Counted from the first letter of the stretch, positions 42,521-51,332 are shown. The stretch: 64,000 nucleotides of DNA from Halorubrum salinum (GCF_024494575.1 NZ_JANHDO010000001.1:620001-684000); one strand, 5' to 3'. Numbers and translations: made by a program. The notes: generated by a model not told the origin, from the sequence alone.

Positions 42521-42819
42521 CCGTCTCGGAAACTGACGGCACGTGACGCGGGAGGTTACGAGCAACGGAAAACGCGGGCGAAGAACGCTTGAGAGCACAC
42601 GGGTCGTCGACGACCCGTGCGCGCTGCGCCTCGAAGACGGTCCACACTGGACTCATTGCGGTACCGCTCGGCAACTGAACACAGTCGATATCGGTCTCCG
42701 ATGGCCTTGATACTCACCTCGTGGTATGTGTTACCACCTCACAGTATATAAAATGATCGGCAACGAGGGCGAGGGAACCAGCCGGTACGCTTTCGGTGGT
42801 CGGCGTCGAGCGGTGGTCC
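42521..42819. promoter_or_regulatory. Non-coding region with promoter of the DUF2391 gene
   Basis: 299 bp without a credible gene. Apart from the perfect palindrome it holds GTGGTATGTGTTACCAC (42721-42737; dyad GTGGTA-N5-TACCAC) immediately upstream of a strong TATA box TATATAAAA (42743-42751). Because the dyad is upstream of TATA, an activator is more likely than a repressor. The distance from TATA to ATG 42820 is ~70 bp, so this transcript should carry a leader, or an earlier GTG (42796) is used. Confidence 0.5.
42598..42619. repeat. Perfect 22-bp palindrome
   Basis: The 22 bases centred on GTCGAC form an uninterrupted palindrome; arms CACGGGTCGTC / GACGACCCGTG. It lies in the 299-bp region between the hydrolase and the DUF2391 gene, 78 bp after the hydrolase stop. 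It could fold as a cruciform or stem without loop, act in termination, or be a protein site. No matching copy was noticed elsewhere. Confidence 0.55.
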
Positions 42820-43608
42820 ATGGGTACCGACGGGGACGACGCGGGGCGCTCCGCCGCCGACGCGGCGAGATCCGACGATGGTTCGGCGGCTTCCGTCGAT
42901 GAGGGGTCTTCGGGGTCCGGTGATCGACTGGCGGACGGCGGTGATAGATCGGCAGATCCCACGTACGCTCCGAGCGACCCCGACATCAACGATCTGCTCG
43001 CGAAACTCGACGCGCTCCGTGACACCGTCGACGAGGGGCACGAGCGGGAGAAGGTGCGACAGACGATCTCGCTCGTCGAACGAATGCCCGGGAGCGCGGC
43101 GTTCACCACCCGGATCACCAAGTACACCTCGCGGGACATGGCGGAGGCGTTCGTCGGGGCGGTCCTCTTTTCGCTGCCGCTGCTCGTCGAAGGAGGCGTC
43201 TTCGAGATCGCAGCGTGGTTCGCCGCGACCGCGCCGGGTGGCGTTCCGGTCTTTCTGATCGCGCACGTCTGCTTCGTCCTCGTCATGACCGCCGGTCTGC
43301 TCTATTTCGCCGACTTCCGACACATCGAAGTCAGACACCCGATTCTCGGCGTTATCCCGCGCCGGTACGCGGGCATCCTGCTCGTCTCGCTCGTAACGTC
43401 CGTGTTCATGCTGCTTCTCTGGGGTCGACTCCACGAGGGGGGGCCGACTGCGCTCGAACAGGTGGGCCGGGTAGCGGTCGTCTGGGCGGCCGCCGCCTTC
43501 GGTGCCAGTCTCGGGGACATCCTTCCGGGCGAGTCACAGGGCGAGGACATCTACGACATCGACTTGGACCTCGACTTCGACCGCGGCGGTCGCGAGCGGG
43601 AGGACTGA
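42820..43608 (+). CDS. DUF2391-type membrane protein
   Basis: A 262-aa protein. The first ~75 residues are acidic and disordered, then a helix (LLAKLDALRDTVDEGHEREK) and about five hydrophobic segments (AFVGAVLFSLPLLVEGGVFE; PVFLIAHVCFVLVMTAGLLY; YAGILLVSLVTSVFMLLLWG; VAVVWAAAAFGASLGDILPG). The layout matches the archaeal DUF2391 (TIGR02587-like) integral membrane family. Function unknown. ATG 42820 chosen over GTG 42796. Confidence 0.83.
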   Translation: MGTDGDDAGRSAADAARSDDGSAASVDEGSSGSGDRLADGGDRSADPTYAPSDPDINDLLAKLDALRDTVDEGHEREKVRQTISLVERMPGSAAFTTRITKYTSRDMAEAFVGAVLFSLPLLVEGGVFEIAAWFAATAPGGVPVFLIAHVCFVLVMTAGLLYFADFRHIEVRHPILGVIPRRYAGILLVSLVTSVFMLLLWGRLHEGGPTALEQVGRVAVVWAAAAFGASLGDILPGESQGEDIYDIDLDLDFDRGGRERED

Positions 43609-43710
43609 CCGCTCCGGGAGCCCCGTCACCCCCGCCTGACCGGTCGGCCAGCCGCGCGATCGATCCGCGTTTTCCACACCTTTTTCGCCGCGGCGACCCT
43701 ACGAGAGTTC

Positions 43711-44094
43711 ATGTCAGCGTTACGCGACGCGCTCCGGGACCTCCCGGACGCGGTGTTTGCGGATCTGCTCGAATCCGACGAGGGATACGTTCTCGTCGTC
43801 GACCTCCCGGGGGCAACCGCGGAGACGACCGAGGTACTCGCGGAGGACGGGCGGCTCGTTATCGAAGGCCGGCGAGAGAAGGCCGTTCCGGACGGCTTCC
43901 GCTACGTGCGAGAGGACCGTCCGCTGTTCCTCGACGCCGAGTTGCCACTTCCCGCGGACGCCGACGAAAGCGGGGCGGACGCGGAGATGGACCGCGGCGT
44001 CCTCGAAGTCACCATCCCCAAGCGGAGCGACGACGCCGCGCGCACTATCCCGATCGACGAGGGAGACGGGGACGGCTCCGACCGTGACGCCTGA
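43711..44094 (+). CDS. Hsp20/alpha-crystallin family small heat-shock protein
   Basis: A 127-aa Hsp20: beta sandwich with YVLVVDLPGATAETTEVLAE, LVIEGRREKAVPDGFRYVRE and the C-terminal GVLEVTIPKR motif (the conserved GVL and IPx positions of alpha-crystallins), short acidic tail. N-terminal arm is short. It lies 3-6 bp before the UbiB-kinase gene on the same strand, so the two are probably one operon. Confidence 0.87.
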   Translation: MSALRDALRDLPDAVFADLLESDEGYVLVVDLPGATAETTEVLAEDGRLVIEGRREKAVPDGFRYVREDRPLFLDAELPLPADADESGADAEMDRGVLEVTIPKRSDDAARTIPIDEGDGDGSDRDA

Positions 44095-44097
44095 CGG

Positions 44098-45771
44098 GTG
44101 GTGACGCTGGTCAACCTTCGCGCATACTGGCGATTCGTCGTGGTCATGCGGCAGTTCTCGCCGCTGATCGTCGCCTACTGGCGGGACCGGAAACGGTACC
44201 TCCTGTTCGGCGGCGGTCGCGAGGTCGACACGGAGACCCAGCGGGAGCGGGCGGCGATCCTCCTCGACACCCTGCTCACCCTCGGCCCGACATTCATCAA
44301 GCTCGGCCAGCTGCTCTCGACGCGGCCGGACATCCTCCCGCCCGCGTACATCGAGGTGTTGGAGGACCTCCAAGACGACGTGCCGCCCGCCCCGTGGGAG
44401 GAGTCACGGACCGTACTCGAAGACGAACTCGGCCCCGTCGACGACGTCTTCGACGACTTCGACCGGGAGTCGATAAGCGGCGCGAGCCTCGGTCAGGTGT
44501 ACACGGCCCGATACGACGGCGACCCGGTCGCGGTGAAGGTCCGCCGCCCGGGGATCGAGTCGCTCGTCGAGGCGGACCTCCGGACCATCCGCTGGTCGAT
44601 CCCGCTCGTCAAACAGTTCACCGGGAGCGGACGGGCGTTCTCGCTCGAGAACCTCGCCGACGAGTTCGCGAAGACGATCCGCGAGGAGATGGATTACGAG
44701 CGAGAGCGGACCATCCTCGAAGAGATCCGCGGCAACTTCGCGGACGAAGACCGAATCCGGATTCCGGACACCTACGAGGCCGTCTCGGGCCCGCGCGTGC
44801 TCACCATGGAGTACGTCCCCGGAACGAAGATCAGCGACATTGACACGCTCGACGACGCGGGGTTCGACCGGAACGCCATCGCAGAGACGCTCCAAGAGGT
44901 GTACCTCCAGATGATAATCGAAGACGGGGTGTTCCACGCCGACCCCCACCCCGGTAACCTCGCCGTCGACGACGACGGCACGGTGATATTCTACGACTTC
45001 GGCATGGCGGGTCGCGTCGAGCCGTTCATTCAAGAGAAGATCGTCGACTTCTACGTCGCGGTCGCCCGACAGGACATCGACGCGATACTGGACACGCTGA
45101 TCGCGATGGGAACGCTGTCGCCGGACGCCGACCGCGAGGTGATGGGGAACGTGATGGAACTCGCCATCGCGGACGCCAGCGGTGAGGACATAGAGCAGTA
45201 CCAGGTGAATCAGATAATCGAGCAGGTGGAGTCGACGATATACGAGTTCCCGCTGCGGCTCCCCCCGAACCTCGCGCTCGTGTTGCGGGTCGCGACGGTC
45301 GTCGAAGGGGTCTGTGTTACGCTCGACCCCGAGTTCGACTTCATCTCGACGGCGACGGAGTACCTCCGAGACGAGGGGTACTACGAGGAGACGGCACGGA
45401 ACCTCGCCCAGCAGGCCGGACAGCAGGCCCAGCGGACCGCCGAGGCGCTGTTCACCGTGCCGCCGAAGGCAGACGACTTTCTCGACCGAGCGAACCGCGG
45501 CGACCTCCACGTCGACGTCACGATCGAAGACGACTCGAAGGTCCTCGACAAGCTCGCGATGCGGATCGCCTACTCCGTGCTGCTCGCGGTCGGCGTGCTC
45601 TCGGCGACGATCCTCTACTCGTTCGCCGAGGAGTGGCGGCTCGCGGCGGTCGTCCTCGTGTTGGCCGCGCCGCTCGCGGTCGCCCTCTACCGGTCGTTCC
45701 GAAAGAAGCGCGGGATCCGCGCGCGGCCGCAGTTCACGCGACAGGGAATGAAAAAGCGACGCGAGGAGTGA
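44098..45771 (+). CDS. UbiB/ABC1/AarF atypical kinase
   Basis: A 557-aa member of the UbiB/ADCK family. KxGQ motif in FIKLGQLLSTRPDILP, ATP-site VYTARYDGDPVAVKVRRPGI (Ala-rich loop GASLGQV), catalytic HADPHPGNL and DFG in VIFYDFGMAG. Two C-terminal TM helices (YSVLLAVGVLSATILYSF; LAAVVLVLAAPLAVALY). In archaea lacking ubiquinone these probably aid menaquinone or isoprenoid/quinone homeostasis. Start GTG at 44098 or 44101. Confidence 0.92.
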   Translation: MVTLVNLRAYWRFVVVMRQFSPLIVAYWRDRKRYLLFGGGREVDTETQRERAAILLDTLLTLGPTFIKLGQLLSTRPDILPPAYIEVLEDLQDDVPPAPWEESRTVLEDELGPVDDVFDDFDRESISGASLGQVYTARYDGDPVAVKVRRPGIESLVEADLRTIRWSIPLVKQFTGSGRAFSLENLADEFAKTIREEMDYERERTILEEIRGNFADEDRIRIPDTYEAVSGPRVLTMEYVPGTKISDIDTLDDAGFDRNAIAETLQEVYLQMIIEDGVFHADPHPGNLAVDDDGTVIFYDFGMAGRVEPFIQEKIVDFYVAVARQDIDAILDTLIAMGTLSPDADREVMGNVMELAIADASGEDIEQYQVNQIIEQVESTIYEFPLRLPPNLALVLRVATVVEGVCVTLDPEFDFISTATEYLRDEGYYEETARNLAQQAGQQAQRTAEALFTVPPKADDFLDRANRGDLHVDVTIEDDSKVLDKLAMRIAYSVLLAVGVLSATILYSFAEEWRLAAVVLVLAAPLAVALYRSFRKKRGIRARPQFTRQGMKKRREE

Positions 45772-45791
45772 GAAGTCGGCCGGGTCCGTGA

Positions 45792-45803
45792 CGCGGATCC
45801 GCG
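45792..45803. repeat. Stem-loop-like dyad after the UbiB gene
   Basis: CGCGGATCCGCG palindrome nested within a looser repeat (GGTCC at 45783, GGACC at 45804), starting 12 bp after the UbiB stop, in the short gap before the convergent protease gene. Could be a bidirectional RNA hairpin for termination; low confidence. Confidence 0.35.
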
Positions 45804-45854
45804 GGACCGACGTCTCAGGCGGGAGGTCGTCACCCCGGGTGAGAGATCTGCTCT

Positions 45855-47003
45855 TCAGGTCGTCACGACCTGTATCGGCACGAGCAGGAAACAGAGCGCG
45901 CCCAGCGCGAACGTCGCGATCCCGACGGCGATCCGGGGCCATCCGAGCCGCGTTTCGTCCGTCGGATTCGCCGGTCCGTTGTACGCGATCACGAGCGAGA
46001 ACACGCCCCAGAACGCCCACAGCCCCACCGACTGGTCGATCCCGAATCCGCGCCAGAAGTAGAGGTACGCGGCGACGGTGAACAGCGCGGCGGGCACGAG
46101 CGACGCGATGGTCTCCTGTCGCGGTCCGACCATCGCGCGGACCATGTGACCGCCGTCGAGCTGCCCGACGGGAAGGAGGTTGAGGAGGGTGAAGAACATC
46201 CCGACCCAGCCGCCGATCACCACCGGATGCGCCGTCAGGCCCGGGTCCTCGTACGAGGTCGGCTGCCCGAGGAGGTCGGCGATGATCGACAACAGCGGCG
46301 GATTATTGAACTGGATGACGGTGCCCGAGGCGTCGGCGAGCGCCGCGGGGACCCGGATCGGATCGAGCGAGAGGCCGATCGCGGTCACGACGACCGTCGC
46401 GACGAGCCCCGCGATCGGCCCGGCGACGCCGATGTCGAAGAGCGCCTTCCGCGAGGGCATCCGTCCCCGCATTCGGATCACAGCACCCAGCGTGCCGAAC
46501 GGGAACACGAACGGAATGACGTACGGTAGCGAGACGTCGACGCCGTGGTACCGCCCGGCGACGTAGTGGCCCAGTTCGTGCGTCATCAGGACGCCGAGCA
46601 CCGCGACCGTGAACGGCCACCCCTGCAGGACGGAAAGCGGGTTCGCCGTGATCTCTCCCCATCCGACGTAGAACCATCCGTACGCCCCGACGAAGAGCGT
46701 CGACAGGACGGTCGCGACGAACATCGCGAGGTTGACCCACGGGACCCCGTCTCGGTCGTGGCCGAACGGCGTCGCGACGACGACGTGCCGGCCGTCCACC
46801 ACGTCGACGTCGACGTCGTATCCGGCCTCGCGGAACGGCGGGACCAGCTTCCGCACCAGCGTCCGCTCCGGAACGTACGACTCGCCCACGTACCGGACGC
46901 GACCGTCGTCCCGATGGACCTCGTCGACCCGGAAGAACGTCCGCAGCGGCTCCGGACGCGGCGCGTCGGTCGTCGCCGACGCCCTTCCGTCGTGTTCTGG
47001 CAT
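45855..47003 (-). CDS. Site-2-type (M50) membrane metalloprotease
   Basis: A 382-aa intramembrane protease. Zinc motif HELGHYVAGRYHGVDV and the Asp motif LLNLLPVGQLDGGHMVRAMV are intact. About eight hydrophobic segments follow an N-terminal soluble domain of ~100 aa (VDEVHRDDGRVRYVGESYVP). TATA TTTATAC at ~47026-47033 lies ~25 bp before ATG 47003. Cleaves membrane anchors of regulators by family analogy; substrate unknown. Confidence 0.92.
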   Translation of the reverse strand: MPEHDGRASATTDAPRPEPLRTFFRVDEVHRDDGRVRYVGESYVPERTLVRKLVPPFREAGYDVDVDVVDGRHVVVATPFGHDRDGVPWVNLAMFVATVLSTLFVGAYGWFYVGWGEITANPLSVLQGWPFTVAVLGVLMTHELGHYVAGRYHGVDVSLPYVIPFVFPFGTLGAVIRMRGRMPSRKALFDIGVAGPIAGLVATVVVTAIGLSLDPIRVPAALADASGTVIQFNNPPLLSIIADLLGQPTSYEDPGLTAHPVVIGGWVGMFFTLLNLLPVGQLDGGHMVRAMVGPRQETIASLVPAALFTVAAYLYFWRGFGIDQSVGLWAFWGVFSLVIAYNGPANPTDETRLGWPRIAVGIATFALGALCFLLVPIQVVTT

Positions 47004-47282
47004 CGTCCGTCGTAACTGGTCGTCCAGTATAAACCCCGCGTCGGACGACGGTCTCTTGGCGGGGGAGCCGACGCCCACTCGCAGCGGTATCCGAACGGCG
47101 CGCGTGGTAGACGTGTCCGAACAGCGCGTGCGGACTATCGAAAAACCGCGACACCGGCAGTCTTCACGCTATCGGGAGGAAGACGAAAAGCGAGTCTGCT
47201 GGGAGGAACGACGCGGCGGGGACGCGCGTGAGCGCGCTGTCGTAGTGGCGGTCTGCCGGTCACTCGGTGGCTATCGGCGACG

Positions 47283-47540
47283 TTACGCCGGCTCGATGCG
47301 CCACGTCGTCGCGCCCGTGTACGACCACTTCTCGACGGTGAGCTCGGTGGCCGAGTCGCGGAGCTTCACCATCAGCGCGCCGATCTCCTTCGGGGAGAGG
47401 TCGACGTCGTCGGCGATGAACTTTCCTTTGAAATACATCTCGCCTTCTTCGGCGCGATCGAGCAGGTACTGTTTCAGCCGCTCTTCTTTGCTGCGGTCGT
47501 CGGCCGTCGCGTTCGTGGAGGGGTTTGCAGTCGCGCTCAT
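47283..47540 (-). CDS. DUF7123-like small regulator-like protein
   Basis: An 85-aa protein with a winged-helix-like layout: EERLKQYLLDRAEEGEMYFK, KFIADDVDLSPKEIGALMVK, TVEKWSYTGATTWRIEPA. Recalled haloarchaeal family DUF7123. A TATA box (TTTATAA, ~47569-47575) sits ~30 bp upstream of the ATG and a perfect ACCGTT-N-AACGGT dyad lies upstream of that. DNA binding plausible, unproven. Confidence 0.82.
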   Translation of the reverse strand: MSATANPSTNATADDRSKEERLKQYLLDRAEEGEMYFKGKFIADDVDLSPKEIGALMVKLRDSATELTVEKWSYTGATTWRIEPA

Positions 47541-47583
47541 GATACACTCACGTCTTGCCCCCGGAAGGTGTTATAAAGCGGCG

Positions 47584-47596
47584 ACCGTTGAACGGT
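47584..47596. promoter_or_regulatory. ACCGTT-N-AACGGT palindrome upstream of the DUF7123-like gene
   Basis: ACCGTTGAACGGT is a 13-base perfect dyad with a 1-base centre, ~10 bp upstream of the TATA box of the minus-strand gene. Activator-type position. Also very close to the stop of a possible Cys-rich mini-ORF at 47599. Confidence 0.4.
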
Positions 47597-47598
47597 GT

Positions 47599-47751
47599 TC
47601 AGTAGCTTTCAGGGCGTTTTACGCGGAGCGACCGGTCTAAAACGTGTCTGACGGACCGTTTACAACGCTCGCAAACGACGTTAGACATTTTACAGAGCCA
47701 GCAGAGTCTGTCTTTTAGCGTGAGGTCCGAGCGTGCAGTTATGCATTTCAT
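47599..47751 (-). CDS. Possible 50-aa Cys-rich protein
   Basis: MKCITARSDLTLKDRLCWLC followed after six residues by CERC and a basic tail (HVLDRSLRVKRPESY). C-x2-C...C-x2-C would make a zinc knuckle, and the basic tail could bind RNA or DNA. But composition departs from other haloarchaeal proteins (few acidic residues) and no promoter was clear. A longer in-frame version to 47895 is unlikely. Kept because the paired CxxC is unusual for random sequence. Confidence 0.35.
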   Translation of the reverse strand: MKCITARSDLTLKDRLCWLCKMSNVVCERCKRSVRHVLDRSLRVKRPESY

Positions 47752-47891
47752 CTGACACCATAGGCGCACGATTGCGGTGAATATTGCTTCGATGCGGCTA
47801 GGTGCTCCTCGCTCGCGTCCGGGCGATCTGTTCGTTTCCGCTTTTCGACCCTGAACGAATCGCGTCCGCCGGTCGAATCGAGGGGGCGCTA

Positions 47892-48758
47892 TCACTCGCG
47901 CTGGTGGACCCAGAACGCCTCGGCTTCGGTGGTCTCTTTTTTGAATATCGGGACCTCGTCTTTGAGCCGATCGATCCCGTCTTCGACCGCGCGGAACGCC
48001 TCTCGGCGGTGTCCCGCGAGCACGACGACGAACACGATGTCTTCACCTGACTCTATCACGCCCGTCCGGTGGTGCATGCGGACGTCGAAGACACCGTCGC
48101 GCTCGGTCAGCTCCGCGGCGATGGCGTCCATTCGATCGCGCGCGACGCCCTCGTACTTCTCGAAGGCGAGGTGGGTCGTCCGGTCGTCGTCCGCGCCGTC
48201 GCGCTCACGAACCCGCCCGGTGAACGTCGCGATCGCCCCGGAGCGGTCGGCGCGTGAAGACGCCTCCACTCTTCGAACCAGCGTCTCGCGGGTGATCCAC
48301 GGTTCCGCGTCGTCGAGGTCGACGACGAGCCGGTCGAGCGCGACGTCGTCCGCCGAGGGTGCGGTGGCGAGAACCTGACCCGGAACGTCGTCGGGGGAGA
48401 CACCGTCGCCGAGGAGGACGGCGGGCACGCGCAGGCGCGACTCGCCGAGCACGAGGAGGTAGTCGTGGGCGGGGGCGAGGTCGTCGAGCATCTCGTCGAG
48501 GCCGTCGACGCGCCCGGAGCCGGACCACGACCCGTCCGCGTCGAGCGCGATTTCGGTGTCGTAGTCGGGGTCCGTTCGCGTCGTCGACGCGGTCCGAGCG
48601 TCGACGGTCCCGCCGTCGGTCGCGCTCTCGTCCGTGTCGTCTCCGCCAGCATCGGATCGCTCGCGACGGTCGACGACGGCCACCCGTCCGTCGAGCCGAT
48701 CGGCGAGGGCCGCGGCGAGGGCCGCGGCGTCGGACCCGAGGATCGATATCGGCTGCAT
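47892..48758 (-). CDS. moaE: Molybdopterin synthase catalytic subunit MoaE with MobB-like N-terminus
   Basis: A 288-aa protein. Residues ~1-150 resemble a MobB-type nucleotide-binding domain but are degenerate: instead of a P-loop there is ILGSDAAALAAALADRL and a low-complexity Asp/Thr segment (~35-65). The C-terminal ~140 aa are MoaE: ATFTGRVRERD, LAFEKYEGVARDRMDAIAAE, VRMHHRTGVIESGEDIVFVV and HRREAFRAVEDGIDRLKDEV with the catalytic Lys region KKETTEAEAFWVHQ. It transfers sulfur from MoaD to make molybdopterin. Partner MoaD-type gene lies ~10 kb away. Confidence 0.88.
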   Translation of the reverse strand: MQPISILGSDAAALAAALADRLDGRVAVVDRRERSDAGGDDTDESATDGGTVDARTASTTRTDPDYDTEIALDADGSWSGSGRVDGLDEMLDDLAPAHDYLLVLGESRLRVPAVLLGDGVSPDDVPGQVLATAPSADDVALDRLVVDLDDAEPWITRETLVRRVEASSRADRSGAIATFTGRVRERDGADDDRTTHLAFEKYEGVARDRMDAIAAELTERDGVFDVRMHHRTGVIESGEDIVFVVVLAGHRREAFRAVEDGIDRLKDEVPIFKKETTEAEAFWVHQRE

Positions 48759-48852
48759 ACTCGGTAGCGGTGTGCGAGCGGCTTAGGCGTTTCCCGGCGG
48801 CCGCGTCCGGGCTTGATAATCCTTAAGACCGCGACAGGGATATTCGACGGTA

Positions 48853-49578
48853 ATGAGAGTCGTCGTTTCTGTCGGCGGGAGCGTGCTCGCGCCCGATCTC
48901 GACCCGGACCGGGTGGCCGCGTACGCCGACGCGATCGAGCGGCTGGTCGCGGCCGACCACGAGGTCGGCGTCGTCGTCGGCGGCGGCGGCGTCGCGCGCG
49001 AATACATCGAGACGGCACGCGCCCTCGGCGCGAACGAGGTCGAACTCGACCAGTTCGGCATCGGGACGACCCGACTCAACGCCCGGCTGCTGATCGCCGC
49101 GCTCGGAGAGACCGCGGCCGTCTCGCCGGCGACCGAGTACGACGAGGCGGCGGCCGGGCTCCGCCGCGGCGAGGTGTCTGTGATGGGCGGGATGACGCCC
49201 GGACAGACAACCGACGCCGTCGCCGCCGCGTTCGCCGAGTCCGTCGACGCCGACCTGCTCGTGTACGCGACGAGCGCCGACGGCGTGTACGACGCAGACC
49301 CCAACGCTGACCCGGACGCGACGCAGTTCGCCGAGATGTCGCCCGCGGAGCTCGTCGAGGTCGTCCTCCCGATGAGCCGCGACGCCGGTGCCTCCGCTCC
49401 CGTCGACCTGCTCGCCGCGAAGCTCATCGACCGCGCGGGGATGCGCGCGATCGTCCTCGACGGCACCGACCCGAGCGCCGTCGTCGACGCCGTCGTCTCC
49501 GGCGACCACTCCGGCACCGACGTGATCCCCGTCGGCGGCGACGAACGGGCCGACCCCGTACGCACGGAGCAGTCATGA
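48853..49578 (+). CDS. pyrH: UMP kinase PyrH
   Basis: A 241-aa archaeal UMP kinase of the amino-acid-kinase fold. N-terminal VVVSVGGSVLAPDLDPDRV, the nucleotide loop VVVGGGGVAREYIETARALG, and VYATSADGVYDADPNADP are conserved. Makes UDP from UMP. TATA CCTTAAG ~27 bp before the ATG (leaderless). Its stop overlaps the lysS start by 4 bases. Confidence 0.95.
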   Translation: MRVVVSVGGSVLAPDLDPDRVAAYADAIERLVAADHEVGVVVGGGGVAREYIETARALGANEVELDQFGIGTTRLNARLLIAALGETAAVSPATEYDEAAAGLRRGEVSVMGGMTPGQTTDAVAAAFAESVDADLLVYATSADGVYDADPNADPDATQFAEMSPAELVEVVLPMSRDAGASAPVDLLAAKLIDRAGMRAIVLDGTDPSAVVDAVVSGDHSGTDVIPVGGDERADPVRTEQS

Positions 49579-51332
49579 CCGACCGCGACGCCACTGGCGG
49601 ACCGAGCGACTCCCCGCACATCCTCTCTGATCGTCCGGCGGTGGGCGAAGGTGAGGAGGCCGACGGTGACGACGGGGACGCGCTAGCCGGCGGCGAAACT
49701 AGCGATGGTACGGCGGGCGACGACTTCCACGCGTTCTGGGCCGACGTCGTCGCGGACGAGATCGAGGCGCGCGGCGTCGACGATCCGGTCGTGATCAAAG
49801 GCGGCGTCTCGCCTTCGGGCGTGGCACACCTCGGGAACTTCAACGAGATCATGCGCGGCTACTTCGTCGCCGAGGTGCTCCGCGACCGCGGACACGAGGT
49901 CAGACAGGTGTTCACCTCCGACGACAAAGACCCCCTCCGGAAGATCCCGCGAAAGCTGGCGAACGCCGACGGCGAGATCGTCGGGCTCGGCGAGGTCGAC
50001 GCCGGCGCGCTCGGGCGGAATCTCGGCAGGCCGTACACCGCGATACCGGACCCGTTCGGCGAGCGCGAGTCGTACGCCGCCCACTTCGCGGCCCTGCTCG
50101 AAGCCGACGCCGACCGGCTCGACGTCCCGGTCGAGATGGTGTCTAACACCGAGTTGTACGCCGACGGGACGTTCGACTCGGTCACCCGAACCGTCCTCTC
50201 CGACCTCGACCGCGTCCGAGAGGTGCTCTCTGCGTACCAGGACAAAGTCGACGGGGAGTACGTCCCGTTCAACCCCGTCTGTGCCGAGTGCGGGAAGATC
50301 ACGGAGACGGTCACCGGGGTCGACACGGAGAGCGAGACGGTCGAGTACGTCTGCACCGACATGGCGGTCGGCGACGAGACGATCGAGGGCTGCGGCCACG
50401 AAGGGACTGCCACGTTCCGCGAGGGGAAGCTCCCGTGGCGGCTGGAGTGGCCCGGTCAGTGGGACGTGCTGGACGTCGACTTCGAGCCGTTCGGAAAGGA
50501 CCACGCCGAGGGGTCGTGGCCCTCCGGGGTCGACGTCGCTCGTAACGTCCTCGGGATCGAGCCGCCGGTGCCGATGGTGTACGAGTGGTTCACGCTCAAC
50601 GGCGAACCGCTCTCGTCGTCCGCGGGCAACATCGTCACCGTCCCGGAGCTGTTGGACCTCCTCGAACCCGAAGTGCTGCGGTACTTCTTCGCGCTCCATC
50701 CGAAGAAGGCCCGAGACCTCGACGTCGAGCGGCTCGATCAGCTCGTCGACCGCTTCGACCGCTTCGAGCGCGCGTACTTCGGCGAGGTCGACGACGAGGG
50801 GCTGACAGCCTTCGCCGAGCGCGCGTACCCGTTCGTCGTCGGGCGTCCCGAGGACCCGCCGACCGAGAAGCCGATCCGACTGCCATACACGTTCGCGGCC
50901 GTCCTCGGGATGGTCGACGACCCGGCGTTCCGCGAGCGGCTCGCCCGCGACGAGGGACACATCCCCGAGGATGCGAGCGACGAGGCGATCGCGGCCGCCC
51001 TCGCCCGCGTCGAGAAGGCGCGGAACTGGGCGGAACGGACGGAAAACGAGTACGACTACCGGCTTCAGACCGCGCTTCCGAACGTCGACTTCGACGACGA
51101 CGTTGCGGCCGCGCTCGACGACCTCGCCGATTTCGTCGCCGCCGGTCACGACGGCGAAGCGATACAGAGCGAGATGTACGAGACGGCTCGCGACCACGGG
51201 ATCGAGGTCAGCGACTTCTTTTCGGCCGGATACCGGCTTTTCTTCGACGACACGCAGGGGCCGCGGCTCGGCGAGTTCCTCGGCGAACTGGAGCGCGAGT
51301 ACGTGGTCGAGCGGCTCCGACGGGAGGCGTAG
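49575..51332 (+). CDS. lysS: Class I lysyl-tRNA synthetase
   Basis: A 585-aa class I LysRS (unlike the class II enzyme of most bacteria and eukaryotes). The HIGH-like motif is SGVAHLGNFNEIMRG, a Cys-rich insertion CAECGKITETVTGV with CGHEG suggests zinc, and the KMSKS-like motif is LSSSAGNIVTVPE. The N-terminus carries an extra ~50-aa acidic tail. ATGA overlap with pyrH upstream; directly adjoining gene downstream. Confidence 0.95.
   Translation: MTDRDATGGPSDSPHILSDRPAVGEGEEADGDDGDALAGGETSDGTAGDDFHAFWADVVADEIEARGVDDPVVIKGGVSPSGVAHLGNFNEIMRGYFVAEVLRDRGHEVRQVFTSDDKDPLRKIPRKLANADGEIVGLGEVDAGALGRNLGRPYTAIPDPFGERESYAAHFAALLEADADRLDVPVEMVSNTELYADGTFDSVTRTVLSDLDRVREVLSAYQDKVDGEYVPFNPVCAECGKITETVTGVDTESETVEYVCTDMAVGDETIEGCGHEGTATFREGKLPWRLEWPGQWDVLDVDFEPFGKDHAEGSWPSGVDVARNVLGIEPPVPMVYEWFTLNGEPLSSSAGNIVTVPELLDLLEPEVLRYFFALHPKKARDLDVERLDQLVDRFDRFERAYFGEVDDEGLTAFAERAYPFVVGRPEDPPTEKPIRLPYTFAAVLGMVDDPAFRERLARDEGHIPEDASDEAIAAALARVEKARNWAERTENEYDYRLQTALPNVDFDDDVAAALDDLADFVAAGHDGEAIQSEMYETARDHGIEVSDFFSAGYRLFFDDTQGPRLGEFLGELEREYVVERLRREA

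Larger units (their letters stand above)
47541..47891. other. 350-bp AT-richer gap with doubtful mini-gene
   Basis: The longest gene-poor stretch. It is less GC-rich than its surroundings (for example GTTTACAACGCTCG and CAGAGTCTGTCTTTTAG). It holds the promoter and dyad of the DUF7123-like gene and a possible 50-aa Cys-rich ORF on the minus strand. No tRNA cloverleaf or IS end could be made out. A non-coding RNA or regulatory role is possible. Confidence 0.4.

Noticed and set aside
42739-43434. Minus-strand 231-aa frame opposite the DUF2391 gene
   Set aside because: Charged, repetitive composition and opposed to TM-rich sense product.
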